Origin: Secundilactobacillus angelensis
Lineage (GTDB): Bacteria; Bacillota; Bacilli; Lactobacillales; Lactobacillaceae
Assembly (NCBI RefSeq): GCF_012641075.1
Contig: NZ_JAAXLJ010000007.1
Location: 62,001-126,000 of the forward strand
Direction: 5' to 3'
Length of the DNA stretch: 64,000 nt
Shown here: positions 8,959 to 22,212 of the stretch, in pieces
Layout: each line of letters starts with the position of its first letter
How positions within the stretch are numbered: position 1 is the stretch's first letter
Notes under the pieces: model-generated
What the model was told of the DNA's origin: nothing
The model's input: the letters and a program-made list of their open reading frames with translations, nothing else
Database searches by the model: none
Program-made: the position numbers and the translations under genes

Positions 8959-10038
8959 ATGGACCAAATGTTTGATAGATTACAAGCACTGGTGGATCGT
9001 TACGATGAACTCAACGAACTCATCAGTGATCCTGAAGTGATTGCTGATACCCGGCGCTTTATGGAATTATCTAAGGAAGAAGCTGACCTTCGCGAGACGG
9101 TTGAAGCTTACCGAAAGTACCAACAAGTTACTAGCCAAATTGATGAAGATAACGAGATGCTTCGTGAAAAGCTAGACGATGATATGAGCAGCATGGTTAA
9201 AGATGAGCTCAAGGATTTAGAAGGCCAAAAAGAAAAATTGGAAGACCAAATCCGAATTTTACTGTTACCAAAAGATCCAAACGATGACAAGAACATCGTG
9301 ATGGAAATTCACGGTGCTGCTGGTGGCGACGAAGCCAGTTTGTTTGCTGCTGACCTCTTTGATATGTATTCTCGCTATGCTGAAAAGCAGGGCTGGCAGG
9401 TTGAAGTTGTCGATAAAAACGAAACTGAAGTCGGCGGATTTAAAGAAATTGTTATGCTGATCAGTGGTGATAAAGTTTATTCTAAGCTGAAGTATGAGAG
9501 TGGCGCCCACCGAGTTCAACGGGTACCCGTTACCGAATCAGCTGGCCGTTTGCATACTTCTACGGCAACCGTTGGTGTTATGCCTGAAGCAGAAGACGTG
9601 GATATTGATATCGACCCCAAAGATATCCGGACCGATGTTTACCGTTCTTCTGGTGCTGGTGGCCAACACATCAACAAAACCAGTTCAGCGGTTCGAATGA
9701 CCCACTTACCAACCGGTATTGTCGTTGCTATGCAGGATGAACGTTCACAGCAACAAAACCGTGCTAAGGCCATGAAAATTTTGCGGGCTCGGGTTTATAA
9801 CTACTATCACGAGCAAGAAGAGAGTGCTTATGATGAAAAACGGAAGTCAGCCGTTGGGACTGGGGACCGTTCAGAACGAATCAGAACCTATAACTACCCT
9901 CAAAACCGGGTTACCGATCACCGAATTGGCTTGACCTTGAATAAATTGGATAAGATTATGAATGGCGATTTAGATGATATCATTGATGCTTTGATCCTGT
10001 ATGATCAAACTCAAAAGATGGAGCAGCTTAATGAGTAA
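8959..10038 (+). CDS. prfA: Peptide chain release factor 1
   Basis: Recognises UAA and UAG and triggers peptide release. 359 residues. The stop-codon-reading PxT tripeptide is PVT (190-192) and the catalytic GGQ motif is GAGGQHINK (GGQ 234-236); both are at the expected positions for RF1. ATG after GGAGAG. The adjacent prmC methylates the GGQ glutamine. prmC starts inside the last codons of prfA, so the two are translationally coupled. Confidence 0.98.
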   Translation: MDQMFDRLQALVDRYDELNELISDPEVIADTRRFMELSKEEADLRETVEAYRKYQQVTSQIDEDNEMLREKLDDDMSSMVKDELKDLEGQKEKLEDQIRILLLPKDPNDDKNIVMEIHGAAGGDEASLFAADLFDMYSRYAEKQGWQVEVVDKNETEVGGFKEIVMLISGDKVYSKLKYESGAHRVQRVPVTESAGRLHTSTATVGVMPEAEDVDIDIDPKDIRTDVYRSSGAGGQHINKTSSAVRMTHLPTGIVVAMQDERSQQQNRAKAMKILRARVYNYYHEQEESAYDEKRKSAVGTGDRSERIRTYNYPQNRVTDHRIGLTLNKLDKIMNGDLDDIIDALILYDQTQKMEQLNE

Positions 10039-10870
10039 TCGCACATACTATGAAGCCCTAAAATGGGCTTCTTTGTTTGTTCAGAAAAACCACTTAGACG
10101 AATCTGCGGCGACTTTTCTGTTGCAAGAGCTAAGCCATTTAGACCAGACTCATTTACTGATTAAATATCGCCAGCCAATACCTGCTGACCTGGATAGCCA
10201 GTATGTTGATGCAATCAACCAATATGTCAACGGCATGCCACCGCAGTATATTGTTGGAACTGCCGAATTTTATGGAGAACGGTTTGCAGTTAATCAGAGT
10301 GTTTTGATTCCCCGACAAGAAACTGAAGAATTGGTTGAATGGGTTTTGACAGATGAGCCGCAATCACAGTTGTCAGTCTTGGACGTTGGCACTGGCAGTG
10401 GGGCAATTGGAATTACCCTGAAGAAGCAGCGACCCAACTGGCAAGTGACACTCACTGATTTGTCCGCGGCGGCCTTAGCAGTCGCCGAAGAAAATGCGGC
10501 ACAGTTGAACGTCTCGGTCACCACAGTTCAAGGTGACTTGCTGGAACCGGTCGCTGGATCTCAATTTGATGTGATCGTGAGCAATCCGCCCTATATTTCA
10601 CATGCTGAAGAAAGTGAAATGGACGCAGACGTGTTAGCTAGTGAACCAACGCTTGCCCTGTTTGCTGATCATGACGGACTGGCAATTTACGAACGGCTCG
10701 CAGACCAGCTCGAGCAGGGGCTGGTTACCACGAACCAGCTGTATCTCGAAATTGGGTTTCGGCAGGGGAAAGCAGTTCGTCAAATCTTCCAACAGCGTTT
10801 TCCCAATGCCGCTATAACAATGCGTCAAGATATGAGTGGACATGATCGTATGGTTCAGATTCGGTTTTAA
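10031..10870 (+). CDS. prmC: Release factor glutamine methyltransferase PrmC
   Basis: N5-methylates the GGQ glutamine of release factors with S-adenosylmethionine. 279 residues: N-terminal helical substrate domain, SAM-binding [10 protein letters not shown] (118-127) and catalytic NPPY (185-188). Start is the ATG overlapping the prfA stop by 8 bp; an upstream in-frame start at 10001 would add ten non-family residues inside prfA. Confidence 0.96.
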   Translation: MSNRTYYEALKWASLFVQKNHLDESAATFLLQELSHLDQTHLLIKYRQPIPADLDSQYVDAINQYVNGMPPQYIVGTAEFYGERFAVNQSVLIPRQETEELVEWVLTDEPQSQLSVLDVGTGSGAIGITLKKQRPNWQVTLTDLSAAALAVAEENAAQLNVSVTTVQGDLLEPVAGSQFDVIVSNPPYISHAEESEMDADVLASEPTLALFADHDGLAIYERLADQLEQGLVTTNQLYLEIGFRQGKAVRQIFQQRFPNAAITMRQDMSGHDRMVQIRF

Positions 10871-10909
10871 GCAGGTGCATCATTCTTTAAGAAGGATAGG
10901 AGCAATAAT

Positions 10910-11926
10910 ATGGAAACTAAAATTTTTAAACCAAATGAAGTGGAAGCCGCAGCGAAACTATTGAAACAAGGTGAACTAGTGGCATTTCCAACTGAAACGG
11001 TTTACGGACTGGGAGCTGATGCAACCAATGAGAAGGCTGCCAGTAACGTGTACGCCGCTAAGGGGCGTCCTAGTGACAATCCGTTGATTGTGACAGTTTC
11101 TTCCACTGAGATGGTAGAGCAGTATGCTCAACCACTGTCTGAACAGGTTAAGCGGTTAATGGCGACCTTTTGGCCGGGCTCACTCACCATTGTGCTGCCT
11201 CTTCGACCCGGGACGTTATCCAAGACTGTTACGGGTGGCTTAGACACTGCGGCGTTTCGGATGCCTAAAAATGAAGTGACTTTGAAATTGATTGCTACCG
11301 CTGGGATTCCAATTGTGGGACCATCTGCTAATACCTCTGGGAAACCGAGTCCAACGTTAGCTAAACACGTTTTTCATGATTTAAACGGAAAAATTGCGGG
11401 TATTGTGGATGATGGGCCAACTCAGGTGGGAGTCGAATCCACGATTATTGACATGTCCACGAAGACACCAACTATTCTTCGCCCAGGCGCCGTGACCGTC
11501 GCTGAGCTGGAAGAGGTTATCGGTGACGTTAAAGCTGACCATCACCACGTTGGTGCCAATGAAACACCTAAAGCACCAGGAATGAAGTATAAGCATTACG
11601 CACCTAGCGCACAGGTTGAGATCGTTGATCATATCACTGATTTTGACGCCGCAATGGCATGGGCTGGTGCGCAAAATGAAGCCATTGGTGTGATGGCTAC
11701 GGATGGGGTTCTAAAGAACTTGTCAGTTCCTGCGAACGTTGAAACCTATTCCTTAGGCGAAGATATCCAGAGTGCCACCCACTTGTTATTTGCAGGACTG
11801 CGCCACTTTGATTTGGAGTCAGAAGTGAAAGTTATTTTCACTGAGGGATTTGACAATACTGGCTTTGGAGCAGCCTACATGAATCGGTTGGATAAGTCCG
11901 CTGGTGGGGTTCATTTTTCAAAATAA
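10910..11926 (+). CDS. tsaC: Threonylcarbamoyl-AMP synthase (Sua5/YwlC type)
   Basis: Makes threonylcarbamoyl-AMP from Thr, bicarbonate and ATP for the t6A37 modification of ANN-decoding tRNAs. 338 residues: the YrdC/TsaC domain (about 5-205, with FPTETVYGLGADA and the KxRP-like KGRPSDNPL) followed by the Sua5 C-terminal domain after the linker APGMKYKHYAP. ATG after AGGAGC. It follows prmC by 39 bp, the common Firmicute order prfA-prmC-ywlC-glyA. Confidence 0.95.
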   Translation: METKIFKPNEVEAAAKLLKQGELVAFPTETVYGLGADATNEKAASNVYAAKGRPSDNPLIVTVSSTEMVEQYAQPLSEQVKRLMATFWPGSLTIVLPLRPGTLSKTVTGGLDTAAFRMPKNEVTLKLIATAGIPIVGPSANTSGKPSPTLAKHVFHDLNGKIAGIVDDGPTQVGVESTIIDMSTKTPTILRPGAVTVAELEEVIGDVKADHHHVGANETPKAPGMKYKHYAPSAQVEIVDHITDFDAAMAWAGAQNEAIGVMATDGVLKNLSVPANVETYSLGEDIQSATHLLFAGLRHFDLESEVKVIFTEGFDNTGFGAAYMNRLDKSAGGVHFSK

Positions 11927-11946
11927 TTTAAAATAATTGACGCTAT

Positions 11947-12001
11947 AATAAGCGATTTGGCGTTCTTTTTACGAACGGAATGAACCAGGTCGCTTATTTT
12001 T
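11947..12001 (+). terminator. Terminator after tsaC
   Basis: AATAAGCGA and TCGCTTATT with T-run; an inner CGTTC/GAACG hairpin is nested. Ends the tdk-prfA-prmC-tsaC unit. Confidence 0.8.
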
Positions 12002-12086
12002 GTTTGTGTTCTGCGGTCTAGACCCTATCTTTTTGTCGGCGAATTTGTTAAACTAAGGCATATTAAATGCCAAGGAGCTGATTGTG

Positions 12087-13346
12087 TTGAATTACCAAGA
12101 ACAAGACCCGAAGTTATGGCAAGCTATTAGTCAAGAACAGGATCGTCAACAGCATAATATTGAGTTAATTGCGTCCGAAAACATTGTTTCCCCGGCAGTT
12201 CGTGCGGCCCAAGGTTCCGTACTAACTAATAAGTACTCGGAAGGTTATCCTTCAAAACGGTACTATGGCGGTAACGAATTTATTGATGTCGTTGAAAACC
12301 TGGCAATCCAGCGAGCTAAAGATCTGTTCCATGCGGAATATGCCAACGTTCAGCCACATTCAGGCTCTCAGGCAAATCAGGCAACGTATGCTGCCTTTTT
12401 AAAGCCCGGGGATACCATTTTGGGAATGGGCCTAGATGCCGGGGGCCATTTGACACACGGTGCCAAGGTCAACTTTAGCGGTAAGCTTTACGAAGCCTAT
12501 AGCTATGGGCTGAATCCGGACACTGAATTGCTGGATTTCGACATGATTCGTGATTTGGCACTGAAAGTTAAGCCGAAGATGATTGTTGCCGGCGCGTCGG
12601 CATATAGCCGTATTATTGATTGGCAGGCCTTTCGAGATATTGCCGATGAAGTTGGCGCGTATTTCATGGTGGACATGGCCCACATCGCTGGTCTGGTCGC
12701 TACTGGGTTGCACCCGTCACCAGTGGGCATTGCTGATGTTGTGACGACGACTACTCATAAAACATTGCGTGGTCCTCGTGGCGGTCTGATCCTATCACAG
12801 GAGAAGTATGCCAAGCAGATCAACTCTGCTGTTTTCCCGGGGACGCAAGGCGGTCCATTAGAGCACGTGATTGCAGGTAAAGCAGTCACTTTCTTAGAAG
12901 ACCTGCAGCCGGAATTTAAGGACTACGCCGCTCAGATCATCAAGAATGCTCAGGCGATGGCTGCTGTCTTTAATGAAGCAGACAAGGTGCGAGTCGTCTC
13001 TGGCGGGACCGATAACCATTTGATGACTTTAGACGTTAGTCAAACTGATTTAAACGGTAAACAAACCCAGGAATTATTGGATAGTGTCATGATTACCACT
13101 AATAAAGAAGCAATTCCCAACGAGAAACTGAGTCCGTTTAAAACTTCAGGCGTTCGGTTAGGCACACCTGCCATTACCACGAGAGGTTTCAAGGAAGCGG
13201 ATGCTAAACAAGTTGCTCAATTAATTGTCACAGCTATTGCACATCATGACGATGAAGGGGTTCTTGCCCAAGTTCGAAAAGACGTGCGAGCCTTGACGGA
13301 TGCTCATCCAATTGACGATTACATTGCCCCAATCAAGTTTGGCTAA
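12087..13346 (+). CDS. glyA: Serine hydroxymethyltransferase
   Basis: PLP enzyme converting serine plus tetrahydrofolate to glycine plus 5,10-methylene-THF, the main one-carbon source. 419 residues. PLP lysine in [14 protein letters not shown] (Lys225), substrate motifs [11 protein letters not shown] and [13 protein letters not shown] choose TTG at 12087 (9 nt after AAGGAG, giving MNYQEQDP as in relatives). A GTG one codon earlier is also possible. Monocistronic, with flanking terminators. Confidence 0.96.
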   Translation: MNYQEQDPKLWQAISQEQDRQQHNIELIASENIVSPAVRAAQGSVLTNKYSEGYPSKRYYGGNEFIDVVENLAIQRAKDLFHAEYANVQPHSGSQANQATYAAFLKPGDTILGMGLDAGGHLTHGAKVNFSGKLYEAYSYGLNPDTELLDFDMIRDLALKVKPKMIVAGASAYSRIIDWQAFRDIADEVGAYFMVDMAHIAGLVATGLHPSPVGIADVVTTTTHKTLRGPRGGLILSQEKYAKQINSAVFPGTQGGPLEHVIAGKAVTFLEDLQPEFKDYAAQIIKNAQAMAAVFNEADKVRVVSGGTDNHLMTLDVSQTDLNGKQTQELLDSVMITTNKEAIPNEKLSPFKTSGVRLGTPAITTRGFKEADAKQVAQLIVTAIAHHDDEGVLAQVRKDVRALTDAHPIDDYIAPIKFG

Positions 13347-13368
13347 TTAACGATTTAAATTTCTTATT

Positions 13369-13417
13369 GCAGTAGCTCAATCATCGACAATATGGCCGAT
13401 AATTGAGCTGCTTTTTT
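13369..13417 (+). terminator. Terminator of glyA
   Basis: GCAGTAGCTCAAT and ATTGAGCTGC with inner TCATCG/CGAT pairing, then TTTTTTA. Confidence 0.85.
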
Positions 13418-13593
13418 ATCATGAAGAATACCATGATGATGTTACCTCTAGGCATCGTTTAGTTGCCAAGAACTTGCCCACAATGGAGCAGACATAACTT
13501 CATCAATTTTCTTCATACTCTTTTGAAATTTTTATCTTCATGCCTTCTATTGCATGGTACAATTGAAAGAAATACCAAAGGAGTGTCAAACAC

Positions 13594-14223
13594 ATGGGCA
13601 AGTTTCAGGTTATGGATCATCCACTGATTCAGCATAAGCTGACAATTATTCGAGACAAAAATTGCGGGACGAAGGTTTTTCGTGAGGTTGTTGATGAAAT
13701 CACCATGCTGATGGCGTACGATGTCGCTCGAGATATGCCATTAAAGGACGTTGAGATTGAAACACCAATCGCCAAAACGACCGTTAAAACCTTAGCTGGT
13801 AAAAAGGTTGCTATCGTTCCCATTTTACGAGCAGGAATCGGGATGGTTGACGGTATCATGAAGTTGATTCCCGCCGCTAAAATTGGCCACATCGGTATGT
13901 ATCGTGATGAGAAGACGTTGGAGCCACACGAGTACTTTGTGAAGCTGCCGGCTGATATTGATCAACGACAGATTTTCGTTGTTGATCCAATGCTTGCGAC
14001 TGGTGGTTCTGCCATCATGGCAATCGATGCCTTGAAAAAGCGCGGCGCAACTAACATCAAGTTTGTTTGCTTAGTTGCAGCTCCAGAAGGTGTTAAGGCT
14101 CTCCGTGCGAAACACCCAGATGTTGATATCTATACAGCTGCCTTAGACGATCACTTGAATAAAGATGGATACATTGTTCCTGGCTTGGGTGATGCAGGGG
14201 ACCGGCTATTTGGCACTAAGTAA
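13594..14223 (+). CDS. upp: Uracil phosphoribosyltransferase
   Basis: Converts uracil and PRPP to UMP (pyrimidine salvage). 209 residues, the canonical size. PRPP-binding loop [12 protein letters not shown] and uracil-site motif [12 protein letters not shown] near the C-terminus. ATG start after AAAGGAG. The -10 TACAAT at about 13557-13562 is preceded by TGG, an extended -10. Its position just before the atp operon matches the upp-atp order of many Firmicutes. Confidence 0.97.
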   Translation: MGKFQVMDHPLIQHKLTIIRDKNCGTKVFREVVDEITMLMAYDVARDMPLKDVEIETPIAKTTVKTLAGKKVAIVPILRAGIGMVDGIMKLIPAAKIGHIGMYRDEKTLEPHEYFVKLPADIDQRQIFVVDPMLATGGSAIMAIDALKKRGATNIKFVCLVAAPEGVKALRAKHPDVDIYTAALDDHLNKDGYIVPGLGDAGDRLFGTK

Positions 14224-14426
14224 TTTCATATAAACACAATAATAGTCAATTAATATGAATTTGTCGGATAAGTATAAGACAATTCAAATTAATCGGCTAT
14301 TTTTATTCGTATAATTTTTCGAATAGCTTTGTATTTTCATATGAACGGTGGTATTATTTTGTTTGTATTTGTAATGAAGATTTTTCATTAAAGTACTACG
14401 TTCGAAGATTTGAAATTTGACTTGTT

Positions 14427-14465
14427 GGTTAATGAGCGAGGCTTTTCGAAGCTTCGCGCTTAACC
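14427..14465 (+). other. Hairpin with TTCG loop in the atp operon leader
   Basis: GGTTAA/TTAACC closing stem and an inner GCGAGGCTT/AAGCTTCGC stem closed by a TTCG loop. It ends 9 nt before the atpB ribosome site and is not followed by T, so it is not a terminator. The rest of the 266-bp upp-atpB gap is AT-rich and contains a TATAAT at 14310-14315. Confidence 0.5.
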
Positions 14466-14489
14466 TAGTTTGAAAAGAGGTGATACTCT

Positions 14490-15209
14490 GTGGGAGATCC
14501 ATCTTCAGTTGCAACCTTTCAATTCGGGGGACTTACGTTTAACGCCGCTAATATTTATTCGGGGCTAATTGCGTTTGTACTCGTTTTTTTGTTTGTATTC
14601 GCCCTTTCGCGGCATATTACGATGAAGCCAGGTAAGGGACAAAATATCCTTGAATGGTTAATTGATTTTACAAACGGAATTTTGAAGGGTTCTATCCCTG
14701 GAAATGAAGCGGGCGCATTCGGCCTTTACGGGTTCACCTTGTTCCTATTCCTGTTCATTTCTAACCAGCTTGGTTTGTTCTTACAAATTGCTGTTGGTGG
14801 GAAGGACTTTGTTAGAAGTCCAACTTCTGACCCAATCGTTACGATGACATTCTCACTAGCAACCTTAATGATTGCTCAGTTTGCCGGTGTAATGAAGTTT
14901 GGTTGGAAGAAACACTTCTCAGGTTACTTGCAACCGTTTGTTTTTTGGTTACCAATTAGTATCTTTGAGGAATTCACGAACTTCTTGACGTTAGGTCTAC
15001 GTATCTTCGGTGTGATTTTCTCTGGTGAAATGTTGCTGAAGATTATCGGCAACCTTGCCTTCTCGCATGGGATTGCGACGATGATCGTGGCAGTTCCACT
15101 GGAATTGGTATGGCAAGGTTTCTCTGCATTCCTTGGTGCCATTCAAGCTTACGTGTTTGTAACACTTTCATCTGTTTACATCTCTAAGAAGATTGAGATT
15201 GGTGAATAA
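14490..15209 (+). CDS. atpB: ATP synthase subunit a (Fo)
   Basis: Membrane stator subunit forming the proton half-channels with the c-ring. 239 residues, five to six membrane helices. The essential Arg is in TLGLRIFGVIFSGE (Arg171). GTG start after AGAGGTGAT. First gene of the operon; no atpI-like gene precedes it. Confidence 0.97.
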   Translation: MGDPSSVATFQFGGLTFNAANIYSGLIAFVLVFLFVFALSRHITMKPGKGQNILEWLIDFTNGILKGSIPGNEAGAFGLYGFTLFLFLFISNQLGLFLQIAVGGKDFVRSPTSDPIVTMTFSLATLMIAQFAGVMKFGWKKHFSGYLQPFVFWLPISIFEEFTNFLTLGLRIFGVIFSGEMLLKIIGNLAFSHGIATMIVAVPLELVWQGFSAFLGAIQAYVFVTLSSVYISKKIEIGE

Positions 15210-15244
15210 TTCACTGTCGATTGAAGCTTGAAGTTGAGGAGTAA

Positions 15245-15514
<270 letters not shown>

Positions 15515-15564
15515 TGTTTGACAACACGTTAAATTTAATTTTTAACAGAAGGAGGTGTCAATAG

Positions 15565-16068
15565 ATGTTTTCACATTTAGCCGTAGCTAGTAGTCTTGCA
15601 ATTGGAGACATGCTCTTCTATGCGATTTGTTTCATTATCTTGATGTGGTTGATCAAGCTTGTTGCTTGGAAGCCTATCAATCAAATGATGCAGGATCGTG
15701 CTGATAAGATCTCTAACGATATTGATTCAGCTGAGAAGTCGCGTGACGATGCAGCAAAACTTGCAAAACAACGTCAAGACGCACTTGCTAACTCTCGTCA
15801 AGAGGCTACTGGAATTGTTGATTCTGCTAAAAAGCAAGGTCAACAGCAACGCGATGGTATTTTAGCTCAAGCCCAAACCGATGCACAAGCATTGAAGGAC
15901 AACGCTAAAAAAGACATCGAACAGGAGCGTCAAGACGCGTTGTCTAGCGTCCGTAACGATGTGGCTGACCTATCTATTGAGATTGCTTCCAAGATCATTC
16001 AAAAAGAATTAAACGCTGATGATCAAAAGGCATTGATTGATTCTTATATCGAAGGGTTGGGGAAGTAA
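15565..16068 (+). CDS. atpF: ATP synthase subunit b (Fo stalk)
   Basis: Peripheral stalk. 167 residues: one N-terminal membrane helix (about 12-30), then a long charged coiled coil rich in Lys, Gln, Ala and Asp (45-140), and a C-terminal part that binds delta. ATG after AAGGAGG. The stop is one base before the atpH start. Confidence 0.96.
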   Translation: MFSHLAVASSLAIGDMLFYAICFIILMWLIKLVAWKPINQMMQDRADKISNDIDSAEKSRDDAAKLAKQRQDALANSRQEATGIVDSAKKQGQQQRDGILAQAQTDAQALKDNAKKDIEQERQDALSSVRNDVADLSIEIASKIIQKELNADDQKALIDSYIEGLGK

Positions 16069-16069
16069 C

Positions 16070-16612
16070 ATGAGTCTTGATAAGGTAACGGTAGCCAAGC
16101 GCTACTCAAAAGCGCTGTTTGAGTTGCTCGACCACAACGACCAATTGGACGCTGCGTATTCGGACCTCAAACAGCTTCGTAAAGTCTTCCGGGACAACCC
16201 ACAATTGGGCAGTGCATTAACGGATAGCAGTTTAGCGTTAGCTAAGCGAGAAGCCTTAGTCAAGCCGTTGTTAGATAGTACTGATGGTACGATCCATAAT
16301 TTGGTTAAAATGGTTTATGATTACGGTCGGATGGACGCAATGGTAGAAATCATTGATCAGTTCGAAGACTTATATGATGAGCACAACCAAACGGTTTATG
16401 CCGATGTTACTACAGCGGTCGCCCTAGATGACGCACAGCTTGATGCAATTAAATCAGGTTATGCTAAGCGGGTCGGCGCTAAACAAGTTGTTTTAACAAG
16501 TAAAGTTGATACATCAATTATTGGTGGTGTGATCATTCGTTCTGCTGGAACGATCCTTGATGGTTCTATCAAGACGAAGATTCATCGTCTACGTCAAACA
16601 TTATTAGTATAG
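16070..16612 (+). CDS. atpH: ATP synthase subunit delta
   Basis: Connects the F1 head to the b stalk. 180 residues with the N-terminal helical domain ([13 protein letters not shown]) and the C-terminal signature [19 protein letters not shown]. The start is the ATG at 16070, directly after the atpF stop; a longer in-frame reading from 16037 runs inside atpF and is rejected. Confidence 0.95.
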   Translation: MSLDKVTVAKRYSKALFELLDHNDQLDAAYSDLKQLRKVFRDNPQLGSALTDSSLALAKREALVKPLLDSTDGTIHNLVKMVYDYGRMDAMVEIIDQFEDLYDEHNQTVYADVTTAVALDDAQLDAIKSGYAKRVGAKQVVLTSKVDTSIIGGVIIRSAGTILDGSIKTKIHRLRQTLLV

Positions 16613-16624
16613 AGATCTTTATAA

Positions 16625-18178
<1,554 letters not shown>

Positions 18179-18203
18179 ACTTGAGGAAGGATAGTGAGAG
18201 CTG

Positions 18204-19091
18204 ATGGCTGAATCAATGAGCGCTGTTCAACACCGTATTGCTTCAACAAAGAATACACGCCAGATCACATCGGCGATGCAAATGGTTCAGACTTCTAAGC
18301 TGAACCAGATTCAAAAAGCGGCTGTAGGTTATCAAGACTACGTCAGCAAAGTAAAAGCCGTTGTCATGCATCTGGCAAAATCTCATCTATTGGATGATTC
18401 CTCGAGCGATTCTAAGCAGTCAGGTAAGACAGCATACTTGGTCATTACTTCTGATCGGGGTATGGTCGGCAGTTATAACAGTAACGTTCTTCGTGAGGCT
18501 AATGAGTTCATTGCGAGCCACAGCGGCGATGATGAACATTTGATCCTTGCAGTGGGCGGTACTGGCGCTGACTTTTATAAAAAGCGCGGCGAAAACGTGG
18601 CCTATGAATATCGTGGTGTCAGCGATGTGCCGACTTTTGATGAAGTCAGAGAAATTGTCAAGACGATCACCTCAATGTATGATAGTGGCGTTTTCAGTGA
18701 ACTCTATGTTTGCTACAACCATTTCGTCAACCGGCTAGTTGCTCGGTTCCGTGGCGAAAAAATGTTGCCAGTAGACAGTGAAACGCTGAGTGGTGATGCT
18801 GCTGAGGAGACTCAAGCAGACACATTATCAGCCGCTTACGATATGGAACCTTCTGAAAAAGAAGTATTAAAAGTTGTTCTACCACAGTATTCAGAAAGTC
18901 TCGTTTTCGGTGCTATTCTGGATGCTAAAACGGCTGAACACGCTTCAAGTTCTAACGCTATGAAGTCGGCCTCAGATAATGCTGACGACCTCATTGCAGA
19001 TCTTGAATTGCGATATAATCGTGCTCGCCAAGCAGCAATTACGACTGAAATTACTGAAATTACTGGTGGGCAAGAGGCATTGAATAATTAA
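18204..19091 (+). CDS. atpG: ATP synthase subunit gamma
   Basis: Central rotor shaft. 295 residues. N-terminal helix [19 protein letters not shown] and the C-terminal helix with [19 protein letters not shown] form the coiled-coil shaft. There is a Ser- and Asp-rich insertion ([12 protein letters not shown], about 60-72), a length-variable region in lactobacilli. ATG start, ribosome site AGGAAGGA. Confidence 0.96.
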   Translation: MAESMSAVQHRIASTKNTRQITSAMQMVQTSKLNQIQKAAVGYQDYVSKVKAVVMHLAKSHLLDDSSSDSKQSGKTAYLVITSDRGMVGSYNSNVLREANEFIASHSGDDEHLILAVGGTGADFYKKRGENVAYEYRGVSDVPTFDEVREIVKTITSMYDSGVFSELYVCYNHFVNRLVARFRGEKMLPVDSETLSGDAAEETQADTLSAAYDMEPSEKEVLKVVLPQYSESLVFGAILDAKTAEHASSSNAMKSASDNADDLIADLELRYNRARQAAITTEITEITGGQEALNN

Positions 19092-19107
19092 TGACGGGAG
19101 GAATTAA

Positions 19108-20526
<1,419 letters not shown>

Positions 20527-20539
20527 GGAGGGGTTCTAA

Positions 20540-20968
20540 TTGGCTGATGAACAATCAGTTTTAACCGTTAGTATCGTAACCCCCGATGGTAACGTCTATG
20601 ATAACGAGCAAGTCAGAATGCTAGTCGTTAAGACTCAGCTTGGTGAACTTGGTATCATGGCCAACCACGTTCCTGTGATTGCTTCGTTAGCATTTGATGA
20701 AGCACGTATCCAATCTGCCAACAGTGATCAGAAAGATGAAATTGCCGTAAACGGTGGCTTCATCGAATTTTCTGACAATGTTGCGACTATTGTCGCTGAC
20801 TCTGCGGAAAAGCAAGACGAAATCGATGTTGATCGTGCTCAAAACGCTAAGAAACGGGCTGAGGCTCGAATCAAAAAAGCGCAGGAAGCTCACGACAAAG
20901 ATGAACTTGCACGTGCAGAAGTTGCACTTCGGCGGGCGATCAATCGAATTAACGTTGCTGGCAAATAA
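20540..20968 (+). CDS. atpC: ATP synthase subunit epsilon
   Basis: Rotor-associated regulatory subunit. 142 residues: N-terminal beta sandwich (TVSIVTPDGNVYDNE, GELGIMANHVPVI) and a C-terminal helical hairpin of about 55 residues rich in Ala, Lys and Arg. TTG start 8 nt after AAGGAGGGG. Last gene of the operon, followed by two terminators. Confidence 0.97.
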   Translation: MADEQSVLTVSIVTPDGNVYDNEQVRMLVVKTQLGELGIMANHVPVIASLAFDEARIQSANSDQKDEIAVNGGFIEFSDNVATIVADSAEKQDEIDVDRAQNAKKRAEARIKKAQEAHDKDELARAEVALRRAINRINVAGK

Positions 20969-20978
20969 ACCAGCTAGC

Positions 20979-21020
20979 AAAGACACTATGCTATTAGCTA
21001 ATGGCACAGTGTCTTTTTTG
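20979..21020 (+). terminator. First terminator of the atp operon
   Basis: AAAGACACTATGC and GCACAGTGTCTTT pair around an 11-nt loop, followed by TTTTTT. Confidence 0.88.
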
Positions 21021-21025
21021 AACCT

Positions 21026-21077
21026 AAAAGAGGTAGCACCTTGTCATCAGGTTGACGAGGTGCTACCTCTTTTTAAA
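21026..21077. terminator. Second, bidirectional terminator
   Basis: AAAAGAGGTAGCACCT and AGGTGCTACCTCTTTT form a near-perfect long stem with A-run left and T-run right. The 151 bp from here to lplA hold nothing else recognisable. Confidence 0.85.
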
Positions 21078-21228
21078 ATTCTAATAATCAAATTAACTAT
21101 TATCTAATGGGTTACGCCAGCGATTGGAAATAATCTCCTCAAGTATTTTCTATAAAAACCGATATTTCGGCTAGCAGTTCAATTTGTACAATCTAGCTGA
21201 ATTTTTTAAAAAATATTCCACAATCATA

Positions 21229-22212
21229 TTAAAATAATAGGTCGGTTAGTTGATCTGGTTGAAGCCCTTTAATGGGGGATTGATTCAGCTGAGCTTCAAT
21301 CACTGGCGCAATCATTTCACGCTGATAGGGCTTGCCAATTAAGGCTTTTTTGAAGTGCTGCAAATTAATGTTGCTGAAGAAATCACCAGAAAGCTTGATG
21401 TCTGCTAATCGTTGTTGTTGATCAAGATCAAAGGCTACTGAAACAACACCGATACCCGTTAAGTAATTTTTATGAACGTGGTCGTACGGCCGCTGTTCAC
21501 TTTTCCAAACTGACTTTTCGTTGAATTGGCTTGCCGCAATTTGCCGCAAACGGTCCTCTTCAACACTTTTTAAGTGGCCAATTTTGGCATGAGTAAGGTT
21601 AAGGAGTGTTCTTTCAAGTTCCTTTTTGAATTTCTCAGCATCCCAATCTGGCTGTTGATCGATCAAATTTACCGTTCGCTGACGAACAGATTGGATGTGC
21701 TTAGCCTTCATTTTATCTGGATCGACCTTCAGTGCCTGTGCCATCCAGTCAAGGTTAGCGTTAAACAATAAACTGCCGTGATGCAACCGGTAGCCATCGG
21801 TCAGATACTGTGCACTACCAGAGACTTTTCGACCATCAACTACCAGATCATTTCTACTGTCGTCTTGAGCATTGATCCCAATTTGGTTTAGGGCTTGGGT
21901 GACAAGGTTTAAACCCGATGAAAAATCGATCGTGGCATCGTCAGTCGGGGTGATCAGGGTAAATTGACAGCCGCCTTGATCGTTATAAATGGTGCCACCG
22001 CCTGATAGACGTCTAACCGCAGTAATGTGGTGTGCTTCAATAAAGGGGCGATTAAGCTCGTTTTTGGCCGTTTGGTACTTACCAAGCATGACGGTGGGAG
22101 TGGTCGACCACAACAGCAGCACTGGTTCAGTGGGGCGCTTTTCAGTCATTAAATAGTACTCTAAGGCAAAGTTGTGACGGACGTCTAGACTATTGACCGG
22201 GAAGTAAATCAT
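21229..22212 (-). CDS. lplA: Lipoate-protein ligase (LplA type)
   Basis: Activates lipoate or octanoate with ATP and attaches it to the target lysine of lipoyl domains. 327 residues: catalytic domain with RRLSGGGTIYND (67-78) and catalytic Lys in VDGRKVSGSAQY (Lys129), plus the C-terminal accessory domain (about 250-327) of full-length LplA. The start ATG overlaps the lipA stop by 4 bp. Third gene of a tight three-gene unit. It could act in lipoate salvage, or charge the neighbouring free lipoyl domain with octanoate for LipA; sequence alone does not decide. Confidence 0.93.
   Translation of the reverse strand: MIYFPVNSLDVRHNFALEYYLMTEKRPTEPVLLLWSTTPTVMLGKYQTAKNELNRPFIEAHHITAVRRLSGGGTIYNDQGGCQFTLITPTDDATIDFSSGLNLVTQALNQIGINAQDDSRNDLVVDGRKVSGSAQYLTDGYRLHHGSLLFNANLDWMAQALKVDPDKMKAKHIQSVRQRTVNLIDQQPDWDAEKFKKELERTLLNLTHAKIGHLKSVEEDRLRQIAASQFNEKSVWKSEQRPYDHVHKNYLTGIGVVSVAFDLDQQQRLADIKLSGDFFSNINLQHFKKALIGKPYQREMIAPVIEAQLNQSPIKGLQPDQLTDLLF

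Noticed and set aside
14284-14514. 76-codon minus-strand open frame before atpB
   Set aside because: It covers the atp leader and the atpB start, has no ribosome site and is low-complexity Asn/Lys/Thr-rich sequence typical of AT-rich spacer.
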